Notes: generated by a model from the letters alone, not told the origin. Positions 16,605-26,129 are shown, counted from the first letter of the stretch. The stretch is DNA of 64,000 bases from Iningainema tapete BLCC-T55 (GCF_014698965.1 NZ_JACXAE010000109.1:1-64000); one strand, 5' to 3'. Numbers and translations: made by a program.

Positions 16605-17684
16605 TTATTTCGTCTGTACTGTTGCCACTGCTGACATTCCCGGAGTTAGTCTAGTTTCATAACCTTTAATACTTTGAGGCTCTAACAAAATCTTGACGGG
16701 AATTCTTTGCACGCCTTCATTATTCTTAACTTGATTACCCGCAGCATTTTCTTGTGGTAAAGGGGAAACTTTGCCAAAAGAAGTCGGAGCCATACTATCT
16801 ACCTTGCCTTGAAACTTCTGATTGGGGAAGGCAGGGATTTTAATTGATACTTTTTGCCCTGGCTGAATTTTTTCTAACTGAGTTTCTCTAAAGTTGGCAA
16901 CAATCCAAGGATTTGGTTGCACTACTGTAATTAGAGTCTGCCCTGGTTGTACCCGTTGTCCTACCGTAACATTTTTGCTCCCGACTTTTCCAGGTACTAA
17001 TGCAGTAACGTTAGCGTAAGATAATTGTAGCTCAGCCGCTTTGACTTCTGCTTGCTTTTGCGCAACAGCCGCTAAAGCTGTTTTGTACTGTTGCTGATTA
17101 ATTTGTGTTTGTTGGTTAATAGTTGGTGGCTGTACTATTCTTGGTTTGATTGCTGCTGGTTTTCCAGAAGCATTTTTAGTGACGGGAGTGGGAATTGGTG
17201 CAGGTGCAGGAATACTAGTTGCTGCTTGCAAGTTTTCTCGTGCTAGGGCTGCTTGCTGCTTGGCTAATTCTAGTGATGCTTTTGCTTGATTCAAAACTGC
17301 TTGATATTCACCGGGATCTATCTTGACCAACAGCATTCCCGGAGATACCATTTGATTATCACTAACTGCCACAGAGGTAACTACCCCCGCGACACGGGAA
17401 GTAACGCTGTAAGTATCTGCGGCGACGTAAGCGTAATCTGTTTGAGGATATTGTTGAGCATACTGCAACCAACGATAGGCGTAAACTCCCGATGCGATCG
17501 CACCTGCTCCCAAAAACACTCCTAATACTACCAGAGGTTGGAACCGCCGACGCGTTCTTTCTGGTTTATTAATATCTCTTTGTAATTCTGTGGGAGTGGT
17601 TGCTGTCGGCTCCATAAGTGAAGTTTTTTGTTCTGACAATTCAGCAACGCTTTGGGTTTGTTGTGAAGAATTTAAGTGTTCCAT
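16605..17684 (-). CDS. HlyD/EmrA-type membrane fusion protein
   Basis: A 359-residue periplasmic adaptor. A cytoplasmic N-terminus is followed by one membrane helix (about 48-70, PLVVLGVFLGAGAIASGVYA). A lipoyl-like half motif SRVAGVVTSVAVSDNQMV comes next, then a helical hairpin interrupted by a Pro/Ala-rich insert (about 155-185), then the second half NVTALVPGKVGSKNVTVGQRV and the beta-barrel domain. Such proteins link an inner-membrane pump to an outer-membrane channel. No permease or TolC-like gene is adjacent, so the partner is elsewhere. It converges on cas6 with a 16-base gap. Confidence 0.9.
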   Translation of the reverse strand: MEHLNSSQQTQSVAELSEQKTSLMEPTATTPTELQRDINKPERTRRRFQPLVVLGVFLGAGAIASGVYAYRWLQYAQQYPQTDYAYVAADTYSVTSRVAGVVTSVAVSDNQMVSPGMLLVKIDPGEYQAVLNQAKASLELAKQQAALARENLQAATSIPAPAPIPTPVTKNASGKPAAIKPRIVQPPTINQQTQINQQQYKTALAAVAQKQAEVKAAELQLSYANVTALVPGKVGSKNVTVGQRVQPGQTLITVVQPNPWIVANFRETQLEKIQPGQKVSIKIPAFPNQKFQGKVDSMAPTSFGKVSPLPQENAAGNQVKNNEGVQRIPVKILLEPQSIKGYETRLTPGMSAVATVQTK

Positions 17685-18094
17685 TAGTAACCGTTCTTAC
17701 AATTTATAAATAGTCGTACTCTAAGCACAGCAGCAATACATTTATTTTCTTGTCTTTAAGATTGATGCTTTTGGTGTCAAAACTGTTCCCCGTACACCTA
17801 AGCGGCATTTCTCAACGGTTTGTTGCACCTTTTTCTCCTTTGCGTTTGCTGCTTTACTCCTGTACAAAAAAGGTTGCCACCGTTAATAATACTACAATCT
17901 GCTCCCGCGTCGAAGCTCAACATATAACTTAGCTAAAATTTCTCAATTAATCTCTTGGTAGAGTTTTAATTATCACTAAGTCTTTCCGTTGGCGGATTAA
18001 AATTAAGTGACTTCATACACATAATTTATATAAAGAAATTTAAATATTTTAATTTTGGCATGAATAGGTGTCTGTTTTCGGTGGAGACGGAAAA
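17685..18094. other. 410-base intergenic region, no gene recognised
   Basis: Divergent promoter region between the HlyD and GT2 genes. A short plus-strand frame (17750-17932) has no family features. AT-rich; no inverted repeats or regulator sites were recognised. Confidence 0.4.
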
Positions 18095-19321
18095 ATGGTT
18101 TATGTGGAAAGTGAGCGTTTGCTAACAGTCGCTGACTTGGAAGCTATATTAATAAATAGGGACTTATCCCAACTAGTGCCGACACCACCTTCACCTCAGT
18201 GTGAAGTCTGCGTTATTGTACCAGTGCGCAATGAAGCAGAAACAATTGAAGCTACTCTTACTGCCCTGGCAAATCAAATAGACTTAAAAGGAAATCGGTT
18301 AGATCCGACACGCTACGAAATTATCGTGCTTGCAAATAATTGTAGCGATAATACAGCGGCGATCGCCAATCGTTTTGCGCAACAACATCCAGACTTAGCA
18401 CTGCATGTAGTTGAGAAAACACTTCCTCCAGCAGAAGCTTACATTGGTAGAGTAAGACAGATTTTGATGGATGAAGCATATCGTCGTCTCAATAGTTTAG
18501 CACATAAACAAGGAATTATTGCTTCCACCGATGGTGACTCGCAAGTTAGTCCAACCTGGATTGCCGCTATTATGTATGAAATTAGCTGCGGCGCTGATGC
18601 TGTAGGAGGAAGAATTCTCACCGAAACTACTGAGCTTACTGCACTACACCCCTACGCCAGAGCTTGTCATCTGCGAGAGGTTGGCTATCGTTATTTAATT
18701 GCCGAACTAGAATCATACCTCGATCCCGATCCTTACGATCCCTTTCCCCGCCACTACCAACACTACGGAGCAAGCCTAGCAGTAACAAGCCAAATGTATG
18801 CCTTAGCTGGAGGATTACCAGCCGTGCGCACACCTGAAGATGTAGCATTTTACCAAGCACTATTGCGAGTAAATGCCCGTTTTCGTCATAGTCCCTTAGT
18901 AAAGGTAGTAACTTCTGCAAGACAAACTGGGCGCACCGACATTGGCTTAGCAAACCAGTTAAATGAGTGGACTTCAATGGGAAAACAGAAGCAAACCTTT
19001 TTGGTAGAGTCAGCAGATGCAATTGAAACTCGCTTGCTTTGTCGTCACCAACTACGGAAACTCTGGGAGCGTATTTTAAACGGCTATCAGCACTCTCTTG
19101 CCGACATTATAATTATAGCAAACACTTTGGGTGTGTCAAGCAAATGGCTGCGTCAAGAACTAACCCAACCCCAAACCTTTGGGCAGTTGTTTGAACGAGT
19201 TGAACAACGCTCAATAGAAGAAGGAATTTGGACGCAGCGTTGGCACTCGGTAGATATTCAAACTGCAATTGTAGATTTACGCTTACGTATTTCTAGTTTG
19301 CGGTTACCTCCAACAACTTAA
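18095..19321 (+). CDS. family 2 glycosyltransferase
   Basis: A 408-residue GT-A fold glycosyltransferase of GT2 type. The nucleotide-binding start VCVIVPVRNEAETIEATL (about 40-57), the aspartate of VLANNCSDNT and the DxD-like STDGDSQVSPTW segment (about 145) are all present. A second conserved part (RTPEDVAFYQALLR) probably holds the catalytic aspartate region. There are no membrane helices, so it is a soluble transferase. ATG 18095 is chosen because GGAGACGG precedes it; GTG 18068 is possible. Its last 29 bases overlap the 3' end of the convergent Rieske gene. Acceptor unknown; similar proteins act in glycoside or osmolyte synthesis. Confidence 0.85.
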   Translation: MVYVESERLLTVADLEAILINRDLSQLVPTPPSPQCEVCVIVPVRNEAETIEATLTALANQIDLKGNRLDPTRYEIIVLANNCSDNTAAIANRFAQQHPDLALHVVEKTLPPAEAYIGRVRQILMDEAYRRLNSLAHKQGIIASTDGDSQVSPTWIAAIMYEISCGADAVGGRILTETTELTALHPYARACHLREVGYRYLIAELESYLDPDPYDPFPRHYQHYGASLAVTSQMYALAGGLPAVRTPEDVAFYQALLRVNARFRHSPLVKVVTSARQTGRTDIGLANQLNEWTSMGKQKQTFLVESADAIETRLLCRHQLRKLWERILNGYQHSLADIIIIANTLGVSSKWLRQELTQPQTFGQLFERVEQRSIEEGIWTQRWHSVDIQTAIVDLRLRISSLRLPPTT

Positions 19322-20879
19322 CTAAATCAAAATTACCCTGACGCAAAACATCTGGATGTGGCATTTGATTCAAGCGCATCAATTCGGTAATTGCTGCTGT
19401 TTGAGTATCTCGTTGGCTGGATGCTGCTGCTAAGACTTGGTTGTCTTTAATGTAAAAGATAATGAAGGAGCGATCGCTCAATTTACCATCGATAATAATT
19501 TCATCCCACTCTTGAGTATGTCCGACATAGCGTAAGGGAAACTTGAACTGCATTGTCCAAAATACAGGTACAGTTCTAAATTTAGTGGGTTTGCCTACCA
19601 TATTATATGCGGCAATGCGTCCTTGTTGTGCGGCAACGCGCCAGTGTTCGATGCGCATTGTCTCTCCTGTGCGCCAGTCAGGAAAGCTGGCGATGTCACC
19701 TGCTGCATACAATCCATCTGCAGCACAAAGGTATTCATCTACTGGCACGCTTTTGTCTTTGGTTAAGGTGATGCCTGAGATAAATTCGGTAGCAGGTTGT
19801 ACGCCAATCCCGACGACAACCATATCAGCTTTGAGATTTATGCCGTTATCTAAAATTACTGCTTCTACTTTGCCATTACCTTGCAACTTGGTAATTTTGC
19901 CTGTTTGGAAGGATACGCCATTTTCTTGATGAACTTTTTGAAATATTTGTCCCAGTTCTTCGCCTAAAATTTTCTTGAATGGTATATCAGGTGAAACTAC
20001 TGTTACTTTTACACCAAGTTGGGTTAAACCGGAAGCTATTTCCATCCCAATAAAACTTGAGCCAACCACTACAGCTTGCTGGGATTGTTCTGCTGCTGCT
20101 AGAATGTGATCGCTATCTGCAAAGCTGCGTAAGGTAAAGACGTTTGGCAAAGTTGCCCCTTCAACATCTAGTTGTCGTGGTTTACCACCTGTGGCTAGCA
20201 GCAGTGCATCGTAATTTATCGTGTCACCGTCGGCAAAGGTGATAGTTTTTGTCCCGCTATCAACTTTTACTGCTTGTTTATTTAACAGTACTTCAATATT
20301 GTGGTCTTTGTAGAACTGACTGGATCTGAGTGGTACTTGTTCTTTGGCAACTTGACCGATAAAATAGTCTTTGCTCAACCAAGTGCGATCATATGGTAGT
20401 TGCTCATCACTTGTCACCATCATAACTCGCCCTTGGTAGCCTGCAGTTCTCAAAGTTTCTGCTGCATGAGCACCTGCCGCACCCGCTCCCAAAATTACAA
20501 AAGTGCGTCCATCAGCACTACTATTATATTGTGCCATGACTGGCGTTCTGGTATCAGACGCTAATTCTTTTACGCTGACAATAACATCTTCACCTTCTAC
20601 CCTGACTTGATAACAAGGTAAAGAATCTAAACCTGGTGGTTCTAGTTGGTCACCTGTGATGATATTAAAATAAGCATTGTGCCAAGGACAAACTACATGC
20701 TCTCCACTCAGCACTCCTTCTACCAACGGTGCTTGATAGTGGGTACAGTATGCTCCAACCGCGTGAAACGTACCATTCACACGCATCAGCAGTACGTCTT
20801 TATCACCAACAGTAACCTGCCGCTTTTCACCATCTTGCAAATCATTAACTTTAGCGACGACTGCTTCAATCAGTTGCAT
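19293..20879 (-). CDS. Rieske [2Fe-2S] domain FAD/NAD-dependent oxidoreductase
   Basis: A 528-residue two-part flavoprotein. Residues 1-105 form a Rieske domain with ligands Cys45/His47 (CTH) and Cys64/His67 (CPWH). Residues ~125-528 form a pyridine nucleotide-disulfide reductase-like module: FAD motif FVILGAGAAGAHAAE, NAD motif AVVVGSSFIGMEIA and the GLYAAGDIASFPD segment that contacts FAD. The arrangement matches AIFM3-like/ferredoxin reductase-type proteins that pass electrons from NAD(P)H to an acceptor. No redox-active CxxC is present in the reductase part. There is no signal peptide. It stands alone; substrate unknown. Confidence 0.93.
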   Translation of the reverse strand: MQLIEAVVAKVNDLQDGEKRQVTVGDKDVLLMRVNGTFHAVGAYCTHYQAPLVEGVLSGEHVVCPWHNAYFNIITGDQLEPPGLDSLPCYQVRVEGEDVIVSVKELASDTRTPVMAQYNSSADGRTFVILGAGAAGAHAAETLRTAGYQGRVMMVTSDEQLPYDRTWLSKDYFIGQVAKEQVPLRSSQFYKDHNIEVLLNKQAVKVDSGTKTITFADGDTINYDALLLATGGKPRQLDVEGATLPNVFTLRSFADSDHILAAAEQSQQAVVVGSSFIGMEIASGLTQLGVKVTVVSPDIPFKKILGEELGQIFQKVHQENGVSFQTGKITKLQGNGKVEAVILDNGINLKADMVVVGIGVQPATEFISGITLTKDKSVPVDEYLCAADGLYAAGDIASFPDWRTGETMRIEHWRVAAQQGRIAAYNMVGKPTKFRTVPVFWTMQFKFPLRYVGHTQEWDEIIIDGKLSDRSFIIFYIKDNQVLAAASSQRDTQTAAITELMRLNQMPHPDVLRQGNFDLVKLLEVTAN

Positions 20880-20992
20880 ACAGTTTCTTTACCAGTACAA
20901 CATGGTTTCCACAGTAAGCTGCAAATATCAATACTTTCCTCACTCACAAGACAGAAATTAAATCTCTTGCCAAAGTCGCTGATATGATAATT

Positions 20993-21057
20993 AACCACAG
21001 ATAAACACAGATAAACACCGATAAATTATCTGTGTTTATCTGTGTGCATCTGTGGTT
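20993..21057. repeat. large imperfect palindrome of CACAGATAAA units
   Basis: Arms reading AACCACAGATAAACACAG and its complement flank an AT-rich centre. Each arm itself contains tandem CACAGATAAA-type units. It lies upstream of the AGE epimerase gene and could form a long hairpin; this looks like a dispersed cyanobacterial repeat rather than a specific regulator site. Confidence 0.85.
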
Positions 21058-21131
21058 CCCAATATTTAGTCCATCCACAGCAAGGCGATAATTGACGCTA
21101 TTGATTTTGGCATATTCATGGGAGGAAATTT

Positions 21132-22304
21132 ATGCAACACGATTTTAAAGCACTAGCTGAACTTTACAAAAACGCGCTCCTGAACGACGTACTGCCATTT
21201 TGGGAAAAACACTCCCTCGACTGGGAGCTTGGCGGTTATTTTACCTGCTTAGATCGCACTGGTAAAGTTTACGACACAGACAAATTCATCTGGTTGCAAA
21301 ACCGCCAAGTGTGGACTTTTTCCATGCTTTATAACCAATTAGAAAAACGCGAAAACTGGTTGACAATTGCTCAACTTGGTGCTACATTCCTATCCCAACA
21401 TGGTAGAGATGCTGAAGGCAACTGGTACTTTGCACTCACCCGTGAAGGAAAGCCACTGGTTCAACCTTACAACATCTTTTCTGATTGCTTTGCTGCAATG
21501 GCATTTAGTCAATACGCTCTTGCTTCTGGTGAAGATTGGGCAAAGGATGTGGCAATGCAAGCTTACAACAACGTTTTGCGTCGTAAGGATAACCCGAAGG
21601 GGAATTATAACAAGACTTATCCAGGCACACGTCCAATGAAAGCTTTGGCAGTACCGATGATTTTAGCCAATTTAACTCTGGAAATGGAGTGGCTGTTGCC
21701 CAAGGAAACATTGGAAAACGTACTTGCTGCAACCGTCAGTGAAGTGATGACGGATTTTTTCGATCAACAACAGGGGTTGATGTATGAAAATGTTGCTCCC
21801 GATGGTTCTCACGTTGATTGTTTTGAGGGAAGGTTAATTAATCCAGGTCACGGGATCGAAGCAATGTGGTTTATCATGGACATTGCCCGGAGGAACAACG
21901 ATACCAAAACTATTAACCAAGCTGTTGATGTGGTACTAAATATCTTGAATTTTGCTTGGGATAGCGAGTACGGTGGGTTGTATTATTTTATGGATGCAAA
22001 CGGTTATCCTCCACAGCAACTGGAATGGGATCAAAAGCTTTGGTGGGTACATTTAGAATCTTTGGTTGCATTGGCAATGGGCTTACGCCTGACGGGACGC
22101 GAGGCTTGTTGGGATTGGTATCAAAAAGTACATGAATATGCTTGGTCACACTTTAGCGATCAAAAGCACGGTGAGTGGTTTGGCTATCTCAATCGCCGTG
22201 GGGAAGTACTGTTAAACCTCAAAGGTGGCAAATGGAAAGGCTGCTTTCACGTACCCCGTGCATTATACCTCTGTTGGCAACAGTTTGAGGCACAGATTGT
22301 GTAG
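21132..22304 (+). CDS. AGE family N-acylglucosamine 2-epimerase
   Basis: A 390-residue (alpha/alpha)6-barrel epimerase. The family converts N-acetylglucosamine to N-acetylmannosamine or epimerises related sugars such as cellobiose. Characteristic segments are [20 protein letters not shown] (16-35), [17 protein letters not shown] (55-71), [16 protein letters not shown] (about 235-250, His in NPGHGIE) and the C-terminal [12 protein letters not shown] (about 342-353) with KGCFHVPRA. Start ATG 21132 has a strong GGAGG Shine-Dalgarno sequence. It is monocistronic, preceded by the palindromic repeat at 20993-21057. Exact substrate not predictable. Confidence 0.92.
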   Translation: MQHDFKALAELYKNALLNDVLPFWEKHSLDWELGGYFTCLDRTGKVYDTDKFIWLQNRQVWTFSMLYNQLEKRENWLTIAQLGATFLSQHGRDAEGNWYFALTREGKPLVQPYNIFSDCFAAMAFSQYALASGEDWAKDVAMQAYNNVLRRKDNPKGNYNKTYPGTRPMKALAVPMILANLTLEMEWLLPKETLENVLAATVSEVMTDFFDQQQGLMYENVAPDGSHVDCFEGRLINPGHGIEAMWFIMDIARRNNDTKTINQAVDVVLNILNFAWDSEYGGLYYFMDANGYPPQQLEWDQKLWWVHLESLVALAMGLRLTGREACWDWYQKVHEYAWSHFSDQKHGEWFGYLNRRGEVLLNLKGGKWKGCFHVPRALYLCWQQFEAQIV

Positions 22305-22355
22305 TTCCCTAACCTCCAACTATCATAAACATAAATCTTGCATAAGTACCGATAC

Positions 22356-22703
22356 ATGAATTACGACAAAATTATTACGATTGAACCAGGTAAACGCAGT
22401 GGTAAGCCGTGCATTCGAGGAATGCGAATCACAGTTTCCGACATCTTAGAATATCTTGCGGGTGGGATGACACCAGAAGAGATTTTGGAAGATTTTTCTG
22501 AACTCACGGACGAAGATATCAAAGCTTGTCTTGCTTTTGCCGCAGATCGTGAGAAAAAATTATTTGTGGCATCCCTGTCAGATGAGGATATTGATTACTC
22601 TGACATCCCACCATTGACGGACGAGTTCTTTGAAAAAGCAACACTGCGAATTCCTGTAACGCAAGCTAAAGTGAAAACAGATTTATCTGATGGATGTCCA
22701 TGA
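22356..22703 (+). CDS. chimeric antitoxin-like protein: DUF433 plus BrnA-like tail
   Basis: A 115-residue protein. Residues 1-68 are a DUF433 domain (GKRSGKPCIRGMRITVSDIL, GGMTPEEILEDFSELTDEDI), a winged-helix antitoxin-like family usually encoded beside a PIN-like DUF5615 toxin. Residues ~75-100 (SDEDIDYSDIPPLTDEFFEK) instead resemble the linker that precedes the ribbon-helix-helix in BrnA-type antitoxins, but the protein ends without an RHH strand. Start is ATG 22356; TTG 22338 is less likely. Its stop overlaps ATG 22700 of the Uma2 gene (ATGA), so the two are translationally coupled. No DUF5615 toxin follows. Confidence 0.75.
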   Translation: MNYDKIITIEPGKRSGKPCIRGMRITVSDILEYLAGGMTPEEILEDFSELTDEDIKACLAFAADREKKLFVASLSDEDIDYSDIPPLTDEFFEKATLRIPVTQAKVKTDLSDGCP

Positions 22704-23284
22704 TTGCTATACCAAAGCGATTTACTGTAAACGAGTATCATCGGTTGATTGAACTCGGATTTATAACAGAAGGCGATCGCATTGAATTGATTCGCGGAGA
22801 ACTGATTCAAATGACTGCAAAGGGAACGCCGCATACAGTTTGTAGTTCCATTCTATGCCGCCAACTCGATCAGCTATTAGGTGAAAGCGCTGTTATTCGT
22901 GGACAAGATCCCATCACCCTTCCCAATCAAAGTGAGCCTGAGCCAGATGTAGTAATTGCACGAGGAAAAGATGAGGACTATCTCGCTCATCATCCTTATC
23001 CTGAAGATATTTTGTTAGTGATCGAAATTTCGGACAAAACGCTAGATTACGATCAAACAACAAAGCTATGTTTGTATGCGGAAGCAGGAATTTCCAATTA
23101 CTGGATTGTGAATTTGCCGGAGCGTCAACTTGAGCGTTACAACCAACCGTATCAAAATGCTCAGAAGAAGTTTAGCTATCTGGGCAAGCAGATTTCTTTA
23201 TCTAACCAATCAGTGCCAATTCCTGGTTTTGAAGATACCTTACTAGACTTAAACCGACTTTTTCCCAAAAGTGACGCTGAATGA
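22700..23284 (+). CDS. Uma2 family PD-(D/E)XK nuclease-fold protein
   Basis: A 194-residue canonical Uma2 protein. The opening RFTVNEYHRLIELGFITEGD and IELIRGELIQM, the aspartate in SEPEPDVVIARG, the glutamate in DILLVIEISDKTLDYD and the lysine in TTKLCLYAEAGI give a complete PD-(D/E)XK set, followed by SNYWIVNLPERQLERY. The ATG at 22700 overlaps the preceding stop (ATGA); ATG 22694 is two codons earlier. The coupling to a DUF433 antitoxin-like gene is suggestive of a paired module, although the biological role of Uma2 proteins is not settled. Confidence 0.9.
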   Translation: MIAIPKRFTVNEYHRLIELGFITEGDRIELIRGELIQMTAKGTPHTVCSSILCRQLDQLLGESAVIRGQDPITLPNQSEPEPDVVIARGKDEDYLAHHPYPEDILLVIEISDKTLDYDQTTKLCLYAEAGISNYWIVNLPERQLERYNQPYQNAQKKFSYLGKQISLSNQSVPIPGFEDTLLDLNRLFPKSDAE

Positions 23285-23321
23285 TTTTCCTATCAAAACC
23301 CAGCCCATACCCTAGCTTCAT

Positions 23322-23346
23322 AATTACGAATTACGAATTACGAATT
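23322..23346. repeat. heptanucleotide tandem repeat (AATTACG)3
   Basis: Three perfect AATTACG units plus AATT, between the Uma2 and DUF1816 genes. Confidence 0.88.
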
Positions 23347-23466
23347 GAAATAACGCCCCTCCAAAGAAAAAATTCGGAGGAGGGGGTAGATGCGGATCGC
23401 TAATGACCTGTTAAAAGCGACATTACATAAATACGGACATTTGTCAACCTATTAGCCTTGAAGTAA

Positions 23467-23769
23467 TTACATCTGACCGCTAAAGACAGGCCTTACTTTG
23501 CGGTCAATCCGTTCCCCCAAGTCGTCAGCAATAGTCAAAGCTTGGGGTTTGCAGCGCTTGACATTAATCACAATGCCCTGTGCTCCTTCCTGTTCCAAGT
23601 CTTCCACATAGCCTTTAATTGCGCCTTTGGCATCCACTTCACTGAGAAATGGTCCAAAGTAGTATGTGCAACGGGGATTTTGTGTTATAATCTCAACCCA
23701 CCAAGCCAAACCAAAATTGTGAAAAGTATTAATCAACAATTCCTTCAGGTTATTCCAAATGCTTTTCAT
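23467..23769 (-). CDS. DUF1816 domain protein
   Basis: A 100-residue cyanobacterial protein of the DUF1816 family. The diagnostic block is GLAWWVEIITQNPRCTYYFG, followed by PFLSEVDAKGAIKGYVEDLE and a C-terminal segment ending in KVRPVFSG. ATG 23769 is taken as start; the frame extends upstream only through TTG/GTG codons. Family members have been noted as small proteins sometimes near phycobilisome genes, but no biochemical role is established. No phycobilisome gene is in this window. It is transcribed alone. Confidence 0.85.
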   Translation of the reverse strand: MKSIWNNLKELLINTFHNFGLAWWVEIITQNPRCTYYFGPFLSEVDAKGAIKGYVEDLEQEGAQGIVINVKRCKPQALTIADDLGERIDRKVRPVFSGQM

Positions 23770-23891
23770 GGATTTCACCAATTTCTAAATGTGGTACAGC
23801 GTGTTAAAGGGCGTGTTACTGATTTTGTATGATTTACATTTCTTTATACTCTTTTACGCTAATTTTTTCAAAGCATTTCTTAGCAATTTCT

Positions 23892-24833
23892 TTAAGTTAA
23901 ATGTAAAGTGTTTGTCCAACGTTGGCGATAAATTTCATACAACGCCATTCCCGTTGCTACTGAAGCATTAAAGCTGGGTGTTTTACCCTGTAACGGAATT
24001 GACACTAAAACATCGCAGGAGCGTTGTGTCAGCATACTGATCCCTTCGCCTTCAGAACCGACTACCAAAACCATAGCACCAGTAAAATTTACCGTGTGCA
24101 AAGGTAAACTTCCATCAGTAGCTGTACCGTATATCCAGAAGCCTTCTTCTTTAAGTTCTTCTAAAGCACGGTGTAAATTGACAACTCTAGCTACGGGAAA
24201 ATTTTCTAAAGCACCTGCGGCAACTTTCATCACTGTAGAAGTAATGCCAGTTGCTCGACGTTGAGGAATTACCAATCCTTGAGCGCCAATCGCCTCTGCT
24301 GTACGAATAATTGCGCCTAAGTTGTGGGGATCTGTGATCCCATCAGCAGCGATAATGACAGGATCGCTATGTTTTTTTGCTCTGGTAATTAACTCAGGCA
24401 AATCAATATAGGAGTATGGTGCTATTTGCGCGGCGACACCTTGGTGGTTAGCAAGGGAGGTAAGTTGATCTAAGCGCTTGGGATCTACTTCATCAATAAT
24501 CGTGCCGTTTTCTTTTGCTTGTAAAATCAGGGAGTGAAATCGGGGATCGTAGCGTAGGCGGGAAGTAATCCAGATGCGATTGAGATCGCGCTGATTTTCT
24601 AGTGCACTTAACACCGGATATCTACCATAGATTAAATCCGTCTCTTCTGCTGGTTTTCGCTCTATCCTGGGATGAGGCGAACGATTTTGCTTTTGTGATA
24701 ATGATGGTGCAGCATCGCCATCTTTCCGTCTAGGATGACGGATGGGACTCAGGACGCGATCGCCCTTTATTTTCAGCGGTTGTCTGCTACTCTTTTCACC
24801 GTCGAGCTTGATTTTTCTGGTTTTATTAGTCAT
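23892..24833 (-). CDS. rlmB: 23S rRNA 2'-O-methyltransferase (RlmB/TrmH family)
   Basis: A 313-residue SpoU (SPOUT) methyltransferase. A basic, disordered N-terminal ~65 residues is followed by the substrate-binding domain ([20 protein letters not shown]...) and the knotted catalytic domain with motif 1 [20 protein letters not shown], motif 2 [11 protein letters not shown] and motif 3 [20 protein letters not shown]. The RlmB subfamily methylates G2251 of 23S rRNA at the 2'-O using S-adenosylmethionine. ATG 24833 is the start; TTG 24851 is weaker. The Mini-III gene for 23S maturation lies just upstream (94-base gap), a functionally fitting pair. Confidence 0.92.
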   Translation of the reverse strand: MTNKTRKIKLDGEKSSRQPLKIKGDRVLSPIRHPRRKDGDAAPSLSQKQNRSPHPRIERKPAEETDLIYGRYPVLSALENQRDLNRIWITSRLRYDPRFHSLILQAKENGTIIDEVDPKRLDQLTSLANHQGVAAQIAPYSYIDLPELITRAKKHSDPVIIAADGITDPHNLGAIIRTAEAIGAQGLVIPQRRATGITSTVMKVAAGALENFPVARVVNLHRALEELKEEGFWIYGTATDGSLPLHTVNFTGAMVLVVGSEGEGISMLTQRSCDVLVSIPLQGKTPSFNASVATGMALYEIYRQRWTNTLHLT

Positions 24834-24927
24834 GGGTTTTTTGGGTACCAAAATTTAAGGCATCCTTTGTTAATTTTATTTACTCAAATTGCATTAAAGA
24901 ATGAATGCTTGTATTCAGGTTAGTACG

Positions 24928-25407
24928 CTACTTTTCTAACCGTAGTTTTTGCAACAATTCCTTTAAACGCCGACAATCAGTGAGATACAGATAGCCGATT
25001 AAAGTTTCTAAACTAGATGCTTGTTGATAAATCTCGCCTTCAAGCCGATGCCGGCGTCCACCTGCGGCGTTGCGTCCCCGTCGAACTATTTCTAACTCGC
25101 TACTAACTAAATGGGGACTGAGATCACGCATAATTTTCGCTTGCGTTTCTGCCCTCACCTGCGACACAACTAAACTATGATAAGTGTCTGGTCGCTTGGG
25201 TGGAAATAGATAAAACATTCTGACGTACAGTTCGTATACTGCATCCCCCAGGTAGGCTAAAGCAGTAGGAGAAATTTGCTGTAGTTGTGACTGAGAAATA
25301 TGAACAGACAACGAATCTGTGGTTGCTTCTATCTTTTGATTCCAGTATGAATCTTGGTTTAAAGCTTGCTCAGATTCATGTTCTAACTCATCCTCCTTGG
25401 ATTTCAC
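24928..25407 (-). CDS. mrnC: Mini-ribonuclease III
   Basis: A 159-residue RNase III catalytic domain without a dsRNA-binding domain, as in Mini-III, which matures 23S rRNA ends. The catalytic helix reads LAYLGDAVYELYVR (about 50-63) with the acidic residues of the active site, and the second conserved part includes RRGRNAAGG and ASSLETLIGYLYL with a glutamate in the expected position. The first ~40 residues are acidic and non-conserved. The start is GTG 25407, with no ATG before the conserved domain, so the exact start is uncertain. Neighbour rlmB also acts on 23S rRNA. Confidence 0.88.
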   Translation of the reverse strand: MKSKEDELEHESEQALNQDSYWNQKIEATTDSLSVHISQSQLQQISPTALAYLGDAVYELYVRMFYLFPPKRPDTYHSLVVSQVRAETQAKIMRDLSPHLVSSELEIVRRGRNAAGGRRHRLEGEIYQQASSLETLIGYLYLTDCRRLKELLQKLRLEK

Positions 25408-25560
25408 AAGTTCATCATTCCTCGTATGCTACATATAGGGATCAGTCTTGGTGCGATTGTCTTAATGCCAACCTACTCATGACTCTTAAAAAAGTCATTT
25501 CCCATTTTACCTTTTTCTTTGGAAATTGGCACATGTAAAACGGTAATCTCATAAAAATTT

Positions 25561-25587
25561 AGCTATCCAGATTTGAGTTGGATAGCT
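25561..25587. terminator. bidirectional intrinsic terminator
   Basis: Arms AGCTATCCA and TGGATAGCT with an 9-base loop. A T-run follows on the plus strand and another on the minus strand (the A-run at about 25553-25557). It lies 29 bases beyond the stop of the minus-strand STAS gene and most likely terminates it. Confidence 0.8.
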
Positions 25588-25615
25588 ATTTTTTGCTCAC
25601 GCCCTCAAGCCTAGA

Positions 25616-25966
25616 TTACTGAACGTTTTCTAGAGCCGCATCAACCGAAGTTTGCAAAGAGAGAAACTTCTCCAAGCGCACAAGCTTGACTGTTTGAGTA
25701 ACGCGAGCGTTGGTGACAATTTGCAAAGTTCCTTCTGCGGTTTGCGCTTGCTTAGCTAACTGCACTAACGCACCCAAACCAGAGCTATCCACAAAGTCGA
25801 TATTAGAGAGATCCAGAATAATGTGCTTTGGTCCCTCGTCGATCTTGCTTCCTAGTACTTTGCGAAATGTCGGCTCTGAAAAGGCATCTAATAAACCTGT
25901 GAGGCGGAATAGCTGGCAGTTATCCCGCACTTCTCGAGTGCCTCTCAGGCTAACGGTTAAATTCAA
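25616..25966 (-). CDS. STAS-domain anti-sigma factor antagonist-like protein
   Basis: A STAS domain protein of about 116 residues. The core HIILDLSNIDFVDSSGLGALVQLAKQ contains the phosphorylatable serine pair (DSSG) of SpoIIAA-type antagonists, which bind anti-sigma kinases in partner-switching pathways. The conserved part starts at NLTVSLRGTREV. The frame extends upstream to 26146 but overlaps carA and has no ATG; TTG 25966 is taken as start, with GAGGAGGG 17 bases upstream, unusually far. An ATT codon at 25981 or TTG 26011 would also fit. The initiation site is therefore unresolved. It follows carA on the same strand. Confidence 0.85.
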   Translation of the reverse strand: MNLTVSLRGTREVRDNCQLFRLTGLLDAFSEPTFRKVLGSKIDEGPKHIILDLSNIDFVDSSGLGALVQLAKQAQTAEGTLQIVTNARVTQTVKLVRLEKFLSLQTSVDAALENVQ

Positions 25967-26129
25967 TGGCTCAGCAATAATTCCCTCCTCATAGTTATGG
26001 TGAACGCTCAAGTATAGATAATTTTGGTGTATTTTGTCTACAACCGCATGGAAGGATCGCTCAAAGGCGGAGCTATGCAGGGGAGTCGGGGGGTAGAGGA
26101 GAAAATATCTCCCAAACTCACAAACTCCC

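Noticed and set aside
15488-17684. CRISPR array or further cas genes next to cas6
   Set aside because: Flanks were read for repeat-spacer periodicity; none was found, and the next gene is an HlyD adaptor.
20993-21057. Operator or attenuator specific to the epimerase gene
   Set aside because: The CACAGATAAA palindrome looks like a general dispersed repeat and is ~75 bases from a strong Shine-Dalgarno site, with no regulator nearby.
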